Source: Marsupella aquatica
Lineage: Eukaryota > Marchantiophyta
Direction: 5' to 3'
NCBI GenBank assembly: GCA_973895155.1
Contig: OZ316891.1
Coordinates: 28,396,001-28,460,000 of the forward strand
Length of the DNA: 64,000 nucleotides
Positions 44,222 to 55,817 of this stretch are shown in pieces (position 1 is the first letter of the stretch; the number at the start of each line of letters is the position of its first letter). Below the pieces are notes generated by a model that did no database searches, had not been told where the DNA came from, and saw nothing but the letters and a program-made list of their open reading frames with translations. Both the position numbers and the translations under genes were made by a program.

Positions 44222-45814
44222 AAATGCCAGTTAGCTCTATGTTAGCTATTCTTGAGGGCACAACCAAAGCAGTTGTTTATTCCATATCATGAAGTATAGT
44301 TAGTCAAATGAAGTGATATCTTCCTGATACTGTGATCCAAAGCCTCGGCACTCCATGGCAACTCCATGGCAACCTCCTCTGCCAACTCTAAGTATCGTTG
44401 CATGTTTTCAGGGGGTCCATTGTAAGAGTGAAAAGGATCATCATGTCTTGTTGCAATTGTGCTGTCTGGACCAATGCCTGTGCTTGGTGCTGTAGAAGGA
44501 ATAGAATATTCAGTTGCCACCAGGTCTTCTCCTGGAAGAGGTGACCACTGAGTATGATCTGTATGTGAACCAGCATTATCCACCTGCACAATGAAATGGT
44601 AACAAAAGCGAAGCATTACCCACCCGCACAATCAGTAATAAACTCAACAATGAACTTAGTGGTTTATTGAGGAATCCTATACCTCTGCAATTTTGGTACA
44701 AGTCCTTCTGTTGTGTCCAGCTTCTCCACAATTGGAGCACCTACACTTGCCGGTATACTGGCGCAGCTTCTTCTTACGTGGCTGAATTTGAATCCCTGGA
44801 AGTCCAGCAGAAGTGTTTGCACGGGGAAATGGTTCCACCCTGTTGGGGTCATCAAACACTGGATACCTCAGGAAACGTTCTCCTGAGGTGTTGTAAACCA
44901 CATCTTCTCCTTCTCTAATAGCCCTAGGTCCATGCCTTGTACCTCGATCACCTTGCTGGAATCGAACCATCCTATGACGACCCCTTTTCACAGCAACCTC
45001 TGGAGGGGCACAATTAGGACTCAACTGAAGGTCACTTACAACAAAGCTAGGCATGACCTCATCATACAAAGCAAGCAATGAACCTGTTCGCCAACACCTG
45101 TGAAAATGTGCAGATGGGTTCCGCCCTTCCTGGTCATCCCATGCCATGATGTGCTCACATGGCCACACCATTTCTTGTAGTTCAAAACATGAGCAAGCTT
45201 TCTTGGGTGCTAGGGACACAAGATACTCTTCACTGCCGGATGTTGTTTGTACTTTTGCAGTGGATTGTCCATCATCAAACACCTGCCCATGTCAATTGTT
45301 TGATTACTGAATGTCAGCAGACATTGAGATCGAGACATTGAACCTTACCACACTAGTACAAGTCAGATTTGAAAGTCAGATTTGAAATGTTTACCTGCCA
45401 TTGACCAAAAGTTTTCAAGTTGTTGTTGTATCTGATGAGGGCTGGAATTGTCAATGCTTCATGTCTAGCAAGTGCTGTTGTTCTCCTGTCTTTAAGCTTC
45501 TGCTACATGTAAATCCAAAGTTGAACTAATAACTTGAAAGGGGCAAATTCCCAAAATGGCAATAACCCTGAATTAGCTTGCTCACAAGGGTTACTTGTAA
45601 CCTTGCCCATCCGTGGAAGTGGGAAGGCCATCCGAGAATACTGTCTAACATCAAAAGTTCTGATGTAGTTTACAACATCATCTGACTTACTTGAATCTAC
45701 GGCATTGGATAGCCGCCTCAAACAAGATTCATACCTGTTATACAACCACAGAGGGGACACCAGACGGTTACAATAGCAGAGAGAAGACAAATAATCTTGT
45801 CTACATCTAATGTA

Positions 45815-45925
45815 CTGAGCAAAGAGAAGACATTCATCATTATGTATGCACACTTCTATACTAAAAACATTGACAAGCCATCCATACAAAGGCACACAGA
45901 AGACATTCATCATTAAATGTATGCA
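45815..45925. repeat. Short GAAGACATTCATCATTA repeats at the left edge of the intron insertion
   Basis: GAAGACATTCATCATTATGTATGCACA at 45819 and GAAGACATTCATCATTAAATG at 45899 match the 50390-50510 repeats on the other side of the insertion, so the insertion probably landed in a small array. Confidence 0.55.
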
Positions 45926-46399
45926 CATTTGTGTACTGAAGCATTCAGTACACACCCATGATATAGAGGCTGTGACAGGGTCCCCGTCACATAAAATCAC
46001 GAATAACTTGGTCGCGGAGTGTCGCGCAGTGTAAATAACCATTGTAAATAACCATTTTTTCAATTTTTTTTAAGTTAATTCTATCACCTGTGACCGAAGA
46101 ATTGTATTTATTTTTATCCCCTAATTGTTCTGCAATTATGTTGGGAGGAGGGCCCTGCCTTTGGGGGACTCCCCATTATTTTAGGGCCATTTTTAGAGAA
46201 CTCAATAGCAAGGTTGATGGGAAGAAGAAATGAAACAGGACCGGGAGCAAGGAAGTTTTTGAGTAGAGGTGACCCCGGCAGTGTGATTAGGGGGAAGTTT
46301 TTTTATGGGCAGCCGGAGCCGGGCTGGACAGGGAGGAGGCTGTCGCGAGCCCTGCATAGGGCCGCGTTCAGGAGAAGAAAAGGGGGGATTAAATCCCCC

Positions 46400-47040
46400 G
46401 TTTGAGGGGAGCCCCGCGAGCTGAAGGAAGCGAGGCGCCGAGGGTGGGGGAGAAATTAAAATTCCCCCTTAAGGGGCACCGCAAGTACCAAGTAGGGAGG
46501 CCGGTGCAGGAAGGTCGCGGAGGGGGGTTAAATACCCCTTAAGTGGCCTGGCAGAGGGCGAGCACTTAAGGGCCCATAAGGGGCAGCCCTAGGGCCGCCA
46601 CGTGGAATCCCCAGGTAAGTGCTCCCGCGAGCAGGGCAAGGGCAGCCGGGCCGCAGCCGAGGAGTAAAGGGGGGGGTATTAAAACCCTCCCATGAGCCCA
46701 TAGGGCTGCGTGCCAAAGGCATTTAGGGCTCCCGCGAGCCAGGCGAAAGAGGGCGCTACGGGGGGTGGCCATGAGGCGAAAGAGGGCTGTCGGGGGGAAT
46801 TAAATCCCCCGTTTGAACCACGAGTAGCCGAGCACTAAGTGCTCCCGCGAGTGGCGCAGGGGGCATCGGGGCGAGAGCGCAGCCGGGACTCCTGCGAGAA
46901 AAGTGAGATGGCAGGTGGCCGGGGTGAGCCCATAGGGCTGCGTGCCCAGGGCATTTAGGGCTCCCACGGGCCAGGCGAAAGAGGACATCGGGGAGGGCCA
47001 TTAAAGGAGGGCCCGGGTCGCAAGGCGAAAGGAGGTGTCG
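46400..47040 (+). repeat. GC-rich internally repetitive leader
   Basis: The phrases CATAGGGCTGCGTGCC, GCATTTAGGGCTCCC, CCAGGCGAAAGAGG and AAATCCCCCGTTTGA recur two or three times each, giving diverged repeats of variable spacing upstream of the 617-aa gene. Minus-strand open frames over it look spurious. Confidence 0.55.
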
Positions 47041-47365
47041 GGGGGGATTTTTTGTTTTTTTTCCCTTCTTTTCTCCCTCTTTTGCACAACCCTCTCCTTG
47101 CCGAAAGCAAAACTCGAAGCTCTTTCCCAACACCTTGCCGAAAGCTCTCACCTTCTAATTATTTTTGAAGCTCTCTCTCATGGTAGATTGGTGGGGCTTG
47201 GTGGCCTGATTCTTCCGGGCCTTAGCGGCAGCAGCACGGACTGGCTTCTGGGGGAATTGAGAGTAATCGATTGATCGGGATGCGGGGGCTGTTTCGGGCC
47301 AGGGAATTGACATTGCTACGGGTGACGGGATTTGGTGATTGAGGATTTGATTTCGGGATGCATGA

Positions 47366-49219
47366 ATGCTAGATCAACCGGAGTTCAGTGTGGCACGCAT
47401 TCGGAGATACAAGGCTGCTTACCGTGACTACGTGGAGACTTTGATTGCAAGGGAGAGAGAAGAGAGAGAAGCTACGATGAGCACGGGATTGGTAGCAGGT
47501 TCCACGCCGGTGGGTAGGAGGATTTTTCGTCGAATTTATCCCAAGACCTCCGCCAAGGTGATGGAGGATTGTCGGAATATTTTCCAAGCCACCGGGGTTA
47601 CAGAATTCATGAAGGTGGAGATTACCATCCCCCCGGGGAAGAGCTGGGACATTGAGGCCGGGATGGAGTTACGAACGGAGGGAATCTACTTTGAATGTCT
47701 CAAACGTGTAGTGCCCCATGTAGAGTTGGCTAGGCTGCTGTTTCTGGAGAATCAGAAATTCTCATTCACACCTCGGCACATCAGGGGAGAACTCACGTTG
47801 AAGATGGTGGCCACTTGGGTGATTAATCCCACCTCCACCACTGCCATCCCTCTTTCCGCTGTCAAGGATGTTGAGTATAAGGGATTCCTGGCCAAGGTTC
47901 ATCAACGGGTCCTTGGCAACGTGCAATCAGGGGTGGTGAATGAAGAGCATTTTGTGGTAGCTATGGACATCAAGAACCACCCAGCCCATGTGTACGGATG
48001 GTGGTACTACGGGTTGAAGAAGCTGTTGGCCGCTGACCTCGGGAGTGTGAAACCAGGTGGGGCTGTACATTTGATGGGGTCATTTGTATTGGCCAGGGCA
48101 GAAGGGTTGATTGGTTCCCCGGGACAGGAAGACACGGAATCATCTCTCACCACGGAGATCCGGAGTATTGCCACTACCGTTATAGGGAAGCTCACGGAGG
48201 AATCATCGTCGGCTGGTGGGGATGAAGATAGAGGAGAAGAAAACCAGGATGAGGACTACACATTGGAGTGGCTTGAATCACTCGTGGGAGATCCGGAAGA
48301 GCCCCTGGCCTACAACATTCCGGATGTTTACCTGGCAGAGCTACGGGATTTCAGAGAGGGAGTCCATGAGGGACTCAAGCTAGTCCACGCATTGAGAGAG
48401 TCTCTCAAGCACACCACAGCCAGAGTAGAGACGTTCGAGCAGAGTACCCTGTCTCTGAAGGAGGTGATCAAGGCCAAGGAGGAGACCATTCATGAGAAGG
48501 TTAAGCTTCTCCAAGCAGCTCACGTAGAGATCTCCAACTTGAAGGGAGCCTTGTCCACCAAGGCCAAGGAAGCAGAAGAGGTGGGAGCATTGAGACAAGC
48601 ATTGGCCAAAGAGAAGCAGAATTCTGGAGAAGTGGTGGAGTGGAGAAACCAGGTGGGAGCACTACGGAGTCAGGTGGCCGCCTTTGAGACACGAGCAAAG
48701 AGGAGTGAGGCCTTGAGTCTGGGGAAACGGAAGAGCCCCGACACTCCTAGCTCCACACTTTCTCCGGATTTGATCTCCCAGGCTATTGAGATGGTGGTGA
48801 AGGAGGTTAGTGGGAAGTATGGGCCCTTGTTGGATGGAGCCAAGAAGAGTCAGGAGAAGAGCAAGGGCTTGGAGAAGAAGCTCCGGGAGGTACGGAAATC
48901 ATTACGGGAGGCTCAGGTCAGTACAAGGATGCCACCCAGGTCTGTCACCCCCGGGACTCCCATGGCCACAGGGCAAGTTCTACCGTTGGAGTTGCGGTCC
49001 GGAGAAGAGGCTACCCTATGGAAGGACACCATTGGTGAGGGGTACATTAAAGCGTGGCAGGCCTTGGCCAATTTGAGAAAGCAGGGGAGCACTAGCACAA
49101 GGAGTACCCCGGTAAAGAAGAAGAGAAGTGAAGTGGCACTCACTCCAGTGGAGAGTGATGAGGAGGCCCACTCACGGGGCTCAAGCCAGGGCACCGTGAG
49201 TGAAGAGGAGGAGGATTAG
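47366..49219 (+). CDS. Uncharacterised 617-aa protein with long coiled coil, probably element-encoded
   Basis: A single uninterrupted frame from ATG 47366. The first ~50 residues are charged. Residues about 55-250 look globular (GRRIFRRIYPKTSAKVMEDC, KVEITIPPGKSWDIEAGMEL, HPAHVYGWWYYGLKKLLAAD). An acidic stretch at about 285-305 follows, then a long Glu/Lys/Gln-rich heptad region at about 330-560, with a Ser/Thr-rich tail ending in acidic residues. I recognise no enzyme motif: no protease, reverse transcriptase or zinc knuckle. Intact coding inside a GC-rich insertion, near LTR-like edge signals, suggests a gag-like or element-borne structural protein, but a captured host gene is possible. 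Its strand is opposite to the host transposase gene. Confidence 0.55.
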   Translation: MLDQPEFSVARIRRYKAAYRDYVETLIAREREEREATMSTGLVAGSTPVGRRIFRRIYPKTSAKVMEDCRNIFQATGVTEFMKVEITIPPGKSWDIEAGMELRTEGIYFECLKRVVPHVELARLLFLENQKFSFTPRHIRGELTLKMVATWVINPTSTTAIPLSAVKDVEYKGFLAKVHQRVLGNVQSGVVNEEHFVVAMDIKNHPAHVYGWWYYGLKKLLAADLGSVKPGGAVHLMGSFVLARAEGLIGSPGQEDTESSLTTEIRSIATTVIGKLTEESSSAGGDEDRGEENQDEDYTLEWLESLVGDPEEPLAYNIPDVYLAELRDFREGVHEGLKLVHALRESLKHTTARVETFEQSTLSLKEVIKAKEETIHEKVKLLQAAHVEISNLKGALSTKAKEAEEVGALRQALAKEKQNSGEVVEWRNQVGALRSQVAAFETRAKRSEALSLGKRKSPDTPSSTLSPDLISQAIEMVVKEVSGKYGPLLDGAKKSQEKSKGLEKKLREVRKSLREAQVSTRMPPRSVTPGTPMATGQVLPLELRSGEEATLWKDTIGEGYIKAWQALANLRKQGSTSTRSTPVKKKRSEVALTPVESDEEAHSRGSSQGTVSEEEED

Positions 49220-50389
49220 AGTGGTCGTACGGACGTGGTTGTATGGCCCCTGGACTTTCCAACTTTTTGTGAGGGTTCACTCATGGGCTTGTTGGAAAGA
49301 GCTCGCGGAGCTGATTCCAACAAGAGGCAGCGCTCCTCAAACGGAGCCAGGATGAGCAGGTTATGGCCCGGCGAAGTTGTGTTTACGGGATACGGAAACG
49401 GTCATAACTTGGTCATCCAATGCCCGTTTAGAGAGCGGTTGAGTGATTCATGATCAGGAGGAGGAGAGCTATCCAGGGGTGAACTCAGAAGTGCAAGTGG
49501 AGGGGCGCCTAGCTTCGGCCATTGTGGGGTTCCTTGCAATTTCACGGTTCACGGAGTAACGTTGGGGCACCGTCGAAGGCACCGTCGGCCCCATTGTTAG
49601 TTTAGGGTTTAGGGTTTTTAGATGCATGTGTGTGCCGCATGGTTTTAGTTTAGGGGTTTCTTAGTGAAGGGTTTAGCGGCGCCGCTAGGGTAAGCCGCCA
49701 TCGTTGTGGCCCCGTGAGGGGTGCTTTGGTGTGTTTTTTGGTATTTAGGGGGAGAGCCCCAAAGTAGTAGGGGGAACTCAGCGTAGTACTTGGATGCTTT
49801 GGAGTAGCTTTTGTGAGTAGCGCACCGATTAGGAGAAGTTCAAGCCAGAGTAGTGAGGTGGAAAACGTAGCACTTGTCCCCGGTGAGGCAGGAGTTGGGC
49901 AGACGGCAGGAGGCCGGGTTGTCCTTGCATGTGTTACGGGAAACACCAAGAGATATAGATTTGGCTTGAGGTTCCAATATTTTGTGTGTCACTTGTTGTT
50001 GCTTGTGTTGTTTGTTTTCCTCCCCTAGTGCGTGTGGTCGGTGTCGTTGTGGAAACATTTGCCCTTGTCACTAGTGTTCAAATCTTATTGTAAATGTTGG
50101 TATGCTTGCCCAAGAGAGGAGGGGGGTGGTGACAGCACTCACCCGGTGGGCATGAGTTGTAGATGGTAGGACCAGTCCCTTGGACTTGATCAAAAATGGA
50201 GAGACCAGTCGGTAGACTTGATCAAAAAGTACACTTCCGGGAGCGGAATCAAACATACTCATCCTTAGGTGTGGAACTCCTCCAAATAGCGTCCCTCCAC
50301 GACCCCGTAATACGATACCAACGGTTTAAGCAAGGAAAAGTACGATTTGCACGTATTAATTGTTGGATAGGCAAGTGAAAAAGGCACAT

Positions 50390-50510
50390 AGAAGACATAC
50401 ATCATTATGTATATGTATTGTGAATCGCAGTGAAGACATTCATCATTATGTATATGTACTGTGAATCGCAGTGAAGACATTCATCATTATGTATATATAT
50501 AGTGTATTGA
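50390..50510. repeat. Tandem ~41-bp units with GAAGACATTCATCATTATGTA
   Basis: Three units, the last two joined by GTGAATCGCAGT. Same family as 45815-45925 on the far side of the insertion and as the hairpin motifs elsewhere. Confidence 0.7.
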
Positions 50511-52429
50511 ATGTCTTACAACAGGCAATTGAGAAATGAAAGGAAAGGTATGTAATGCTCACTGAATTATGTCGTTTGCATAAATGCAACCAGTGAATAT
50601 ATTAGCCGCTGTTCTGCCATGCCTGGTCTTGACATTTGCCCTCAAGTGATTGGCACAAGCTGCATGGATCTTACCTGGCCATACTTCTCTAACTGCAGCA
50701 ACCAGACCCTTCTGGCGATCTGATATGATTGGCATGATTGTGGATTCAATGCCATAGAGGGCTCTGTCAACTAGTTGAAGAAACCAAATCCAATTCTCAG
50801 TGTTCTCCACTGGAGCAACTGCATAACAAAGTATGAAATTCTGTGCATTGCCATCTAAGCATGTTGCCAAGAAGAGTTGAGTGGGGTACTTTTTGTTCTT
50901 GGTGTGACAGGCATCAAGCAAAATCAATGGCTGAACAAATTGGAGAGCTTTCCTTGTAGCCGATGGGCAAATAAAAGCTCTGCAGAAAATGTTAGAGTCT
51001 TCCATAGGAGACCACTTTGCAATGCAAGCAGGGTCAGCCTCCCTCAACCTAGCAATGAGTGTCGGTATCATTCTGAACGTGTCCTCCTGTCCACCAAGGT
51101 GAATATGTTTAATATAGTCCTTAGCCCGCCACATCTGGTGGTAAGTGGTACTCTTTTGTAGTCCCCCTGGAAGCCATTTAGTAATTCTTTCACTGACACT
51201 TTCAAATTTCGTGTTACTCTTGGAGCCAAGGTATCGCCCAACCAAATCGACTTCTGTGTTGGGCCTCTCCATTTGTGTTTTGACGCTGCACAAGTGTGTT
51301 TGAGATCACACACTGTGATCACATGGGCCCCTGTTTCTGCTTGCCAATGACAACGAACTCGAAATGGGCAAGACAAAGAAGTATCAACACCTTCTTCATC
51401 ATAAGATTCAGGCGGCCTGAATCTGGACATCTCCCCACATGCTCCAGTTGCTGATTTGTTGCCTGATTTCCTGCCAGGCAACCAAACACTAGTATGCTTG
51501 ATGATTGTTGTAGGTCTGCTTGTGAGGACTCCCAAGGCTGGTGGGAGTGTGGCGGTGACTCTGGGTTGCTTGCTCAGCAAATTGTTTGGATGAAGGTCTC
51601 CAAGAGGAGCACGAACTTGCTTTTGGGATCCTGTCATCTGTAGTATAGCCTTCTCAAATTCAATGTCTTCCACCTACACAATGCCCAAAGACACCCATTG
51701 TCAAAAAAACTGAAAAGGCAACAAGGGATAGTTGCCGGAATTGGTGAAAGCACGTGAGCACTTACCTGTTCTACTGTGAGTATAGATTGTGCATGTGGAT
51801 TTAGACTCTGAGCAGGACCCTTAGTTTTAGACTTCCCTAAACCTTTGTCACGGAAGCCAGTGTACTCCCCGTATCGACTGTCATAGTGCCAGAAGAGCTC
51901 ATCTCCAGATTCCTCTTCCTCTTCATCTTGGCGATCATGTTGGCCTTCACCTTGATCATCATCATCATCAGCAGCATCTTCAACTACCATTGAACCACCA
52001 TTGCAGTCTCCTGGAGTAGGTGGAATCCTGGAAGATTTTCTTACAGGATTGCTAAATCGACACACTCTAGTTCGAAAGCTTCCTTTACTTTTATATCTGG
52101 AAACCACACGGCCATTCATGACAGCCCATGAATCTAAGCAACGGTCAAACTGTTCAAAATCACTAAATCGCTCGCCCAAGCGAATTCTGGCTGCCTCTGC
52201 TTCCACTGCAAGCGATGTTGTACATACAGTGTGAAGACAACATTATTAACGTCTACACATACTTCTACAGTCCAGAGACACTACACCTTATGACTTATTT
52301 GGGGACATATCTATAAATCCATTATTGTGTAGGGACAGAAGATGAAATGAAATCAGGCGAATGCTTCCAAAGTCCAGAAACAATAGAGGTACAATAAGTT
52401 CAATACACTCACTCAAGGATAGTTCATTC

Positions 52430-53020
52430 AAGGAAAACGATAATCTGGACACAAAATAATTTGAAGACATAATGATTTGTGTCTAAAAATGCTTCTCCAA
52501 TCCAGGTTGCTAATTTCATAACAAGTGCGCCGTGCGATGGCATTCAGACATAGTAAACAACAAGTGCACCCCCACGTTTCAGCAAACCAAATTCTCACCT
52601 TGGAAAACCATAATCTGGACACAAAATTATGTGAAGACATAATGATTTATGTCTAAAAATGCTTCTCCAATCCAGGAAGCCAATTCTTTCGTGATACAGG
52701 CAATATAGGTACTAGGCAGCAACAAAAGACCAAATCAATTGAATCCACAGTCCAAAGAAACAGTCCAGAGAAGCATTCCATGAGTTTAAATAAATATTGA
52801 TCCATATTGACAATTGAATGACAAGGAAGACAGATCTTCATGGAAGATAACAAAAGCTTGTAGATTGGAGCCAAAATGCATTGGAGTCATTTATCACCTG
52901 GTGTTTCCTCCATCGCACCAGGTTCTATTAATTTCATAACAAGTGCGCCGTGGGATGGCATCCAGGCATAGTAAACAACAAGTACACCCCCACATTTCAG
53001 CAAACCAAATTCTCACGTTG
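52430..53020. repeat. Duplicated segments inside intron 1 of the second MULE
   Basis: CATAATCTGGACACAAAATTATGTGAAGACATAATGATT-type text occurs at about 52433 and 52610 and runs into AAAATGCTTCTCCAATCCAGG both times. A ~100-bp segment with TTTCATAACAAGTGCGCCGT and AGCAAACCAAATTCTCAC occurs at about 52505 and 52927, the second copy overlapping the exon 1 donor. Confidence 0.75.
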
Positions 53021-53384
53021 CTCAGGACTCTTCCCTTCCAGAATTGCTGCCAGGTTTGAGGCGGGTCTCTTTCTCCTTCCAAAACATGGACTCTCTTGAG
53101 GTGGCGGTCTGTCAGCTTTCGGGATGTCCACATCGCATACGTCCCCTCTACGCCAGAGATGCACTTGCACTGCTTCATTATCCTCTTCATCTGCACATGA
53201 CATGTTCATTGTCATAGGAGACTGTGATCATTGGACTTCAATATTCACTGTGCACATTTGGAGGTACTCTGTAGGTACTCCGCACTGACGCTGTCAGCCG
53301 CACATGAAAACATTGTGAAAAACCCATGTGCAGCGTGTGAAAACCAAACCTAATGACGACCCTGCGATACGGTAAAAATTTCAA

Positions 53385-53700
53385 TCTGAATACATAATCC
53401 ATATTGTATTCAAGTCACGGCTTGGGCAGCGGCGGCGGCTTTTCGTGGTTCTCCCACTTCATGTCCCCGGTTTCATGTGTTTCTCCCACATATTTCTTTG
53501 TTTCTCCCACTTCGTGTCTGCGGTTTCACGTGTTTCTCCTGCACGGTGTTGACTCAGCAAAAACCCATACAAGCAAACGTCATGACTACCCAGCCATTGG
53601 TAAAATTGCGAATCCGAAGACATAATGAATATTGTCTTCACATCGCAGTTTTGGCAGCGGCGGCTTTTCGCGGTTTGTCCCGGATAATTTCCGTGGTTTG
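53385..53700 (+). repeat. Duplicated block with hairpin and GGCAGCGGCGG
   Basis: TCTGAATACATAATCCATAT...TTGTATTCAAGTCACGG and, about 220 bp on, CCGAAGACATAATGAATATTGTCTTCACATCGCAG-type sequence are each followed by GGCAGCGGCGGCTTTTCG. Between them TTTCTCCCAC recurs. No gene; the short open frames are not conserved. Confidence 0.6.
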
Positions 53701-53849
53701 TCGATCGACCATGCAGGGTCGACCGCACGGTCCGACCATGCAGTTTGCCTAGAGTCATGGTTGACCATAGTCTTTTTTAAAAATGTGGTTGGTCACTGCA
53801 AGGCGGAAAATCCCATTATAGTGCCCATGATAAGAACTTCTGACAAAAA

Positions 53850-53945
53850 ATTCTGACAGGGGGCCTATTGGGTAAAAAAAGTTCCATAGGGGCCATCAGG
53901 TAAGAAAGGTTCCGTAGGGGGCCCATCAAGCATATAACTCAAAAA
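53850..53945 (-). repeat. Dispersed GATGGGCCCC repeat, partner of 26975-27030
   Basis: On the minus strand it reads ATGCTTGATGGGCCCCCTAC, GGAACCTTTCTTACCTGATGG, nearly identical to 26980-27025 on the plus strand. Confidence 0.65.
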
Positions 53946-53949
53946 AATA

Positions 53950-55440
53950 CATTTATTGGATAGAGGCTAGGGCCAGGGTCGTGTCAGGAGTTATCTTCCT
54001 CTTCATTCGCCCTCTTCTAGCCATTCAGTAGTTGTTGTTGCTTAAAAGTTCTCATTAAATGCCAGGAGCCCTTATGAGCTCACATAGGCTTGGAATAGAG
54101 AACTTTAAACTCCAAAGGGAAAGAAGCTACGCTCCTCCCTTTCTCTTAAAAGTAAGTTGTACTCTGCTGGTACAACTGTACCTCTCTAGAGTACCTCTAT
54201 CCCTTTTGTACCTTGTACCTGGGCTCCCAAGAGTAATGAGCTCATATTCTGTACCTGAAAGTACAATAGTACCTGTCTTGTGCATCTTTGTGTACTCGGT
54301 TTGTGCACACCATGTGCACACCCTGCCCTGTACTAGGTTTTTTCACGTTCTTTTTTTTTCCCCTTATTGGTTCCATATTTACAGGTTTCAATTATTATCA
54401 CCCAAAAGGACACCCCAAATTTGAATGACGACCACGTCATTTTTTGGCGCAACTGTGTATTATAGTTTAGTATTTTTACTTGGACTGAGGACCCGAGGCA
54501 TCATATATATGACTGATGTCATACAAGTTTCTATAGGGTGCAAGATTATAGGGGCTAATAAATAACTCAAATTTTTTCATGTCATGTATTGTCCTCCATA
54601 TAGTGTGACCTCAATCCCTTCAGTTGTTATTTCTGATTTTTTATAAAAATTTATCTTGTTACTGGTAATGATGATATGATGACAGGTATGCATTTTGTAA
54701 CTAAAAAAACTTAGGATTATTTTATTTGACAACTTAGTAAGATGATTAAAATGACCCCATTCTTTCTTGCATGTGATCGATGCATGCTCCATGTACTTCC
54801 ATTTAAATGATCCCCCTCAAGCTAGTTTTTCAACCTAGATATATATATAAATGATAAAGTTGTTTAGCTCAAAATGAATTAAATCTTTATATAGCACATA
54901 AAGCATGACAGGTTCTTAAGTCAATCACATCCATGTAAGTTTTGTCCTTTCTTCTTACTTAAATCCACGGAAAGGTTCTTTCTTAAATCCCGTATGATGA
55001 ATGAAATATATCTAATAGAAAATCTAAATGGGAAGAGAAAATTGGTCATTATTTCATGCATATTAAGAGAAGTGACCCCTAAGTTCATTGGTGTCCCTGC
55101 CGCGCCCCTCCCTCCCCCCTAGGTAATATTGGTGGTAAGTGAGAACTAATCAGAGGTTATTTTATTCATTCCACTCAGGGTAAATTTTAAAATAATTGGT
55201 TATTTTACAACCCGTATTTCTATGGTAACCATATATGACATGCATGTAAGAAATGTAATGTATTGAGAATTTGCTGTGTATTAGATTTTCTGTGTCATTG
55301 TTTAAGTGGACCAGGTGTCAACATGAAATTGCTAATGTGACATTACACTTACCAAATTCATTCATTATGGCCAGGTTTAGGGTAGGATTTATTCAAAATT
55401 TTATTGGGAGGAGTGGGGTTTAAAGCTTCGGATTTTTGTT
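53950..55440. other. Intergenic, no gene recognised
   Basis: AT-rich with a GTACC-rich patch at about 54155-54280. Open frames are short and without motifs. Confidence 0.35.
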
Positions 55441-55817
55441 AAAGTGGAATAGACGAACAAGACAAAACTAGCTACAGCAGGAGGCTGGAGTGAGTAGATT
55501 GCACTGACTATTGACAACTAGGGTGATTGAGCAGCATTTACGAGTACGTGGAGTGCAGAATCTAGGTAGTATTGACTATTGACAAGTAGGGCGATTGAGC
55601 AGCATTTAAGAGTATGTGGAGGCCCTACTCCTGGCATACTTGTGCAAACACATTTTGGCGTTGCTGCTTCTCTTGCTCCTCCAAATTAGCTCTTCTGAAG
55701 ATTTGAGTGCCAGGCCTACGAACGACTTTGCTCAGAACGGACACACACTCTGACAACTACCTTCTCTCCCGTAGGACAAGCTACTCTCTTCCACGAAGTA
55801 CGAAGTACGTGGGAAAC

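Larger units (their letters stand above)
45965..50380. mobile_element. GC-rich insertion inside intron 3 of the second MULE (unclassified)
   Basis: A stretch absent from the first MULE, visibly more GC-rich than its flanks. The left edge near 45971 begins with the palindromic TGTGACAGGGTCCCCGTCACA, a style common at LTR ends. On the right, a polypurine run AGAGAGGAGGGGGG precedes TGGTGACAGCACTCACC at about 50116, resembling a polypurine tract before a 3' LTR. I could not match two LTRs, so the class and exact borders are open. It carries one long gene (47366-49219). Confidence 0.45.
44287..53215 (-). pseudogene. Second MULE transposase gene, frameshifted and interrupted
   Basis: Exons on the minus strand: 53215-53017, 52205-51766, 51673-50563, 45734-45395, 45282-44693 and 44583-44287. 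Similar to the transposase at 12797-15770 throughout: WRRGDVCDVDIPKADRPPP; LGERFSDFEQFDRCLDSW; catalytic LLDACHTKN, IISDRQKGL and TSNPCEQANS; SWIM motif CSCFELQEMVWPCEH; knuckle CSNCGEAGHNRRTC. Lesions: one A is missing from an A run at about 51154-51157, shifting the frame, and TAG at 45505-45503 falls in the middle of exon 4. With the missing base allowed, all exon phases agree. Intron 3 corresponds to the 103-bp intron of copy one but is 4.8 kb because of an insertion. Intron 1 is inflated by hairpin-bearing duplications. I could not find this element's terminal inverted repeats. Confidence 0.8.

Noticed and set aside
46528-47151. Minus-strand Pro/Arg/Ala-rich frames
   Set aside because: GC-rich repetitive leader; overlapping frames in several registers argue against a gene.
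50116-50380. A 3' LTR after a polypurine run
   Set aside because: No matching 5' LTR could be found at the left edge of the insertion, so it was reported only as a hint.
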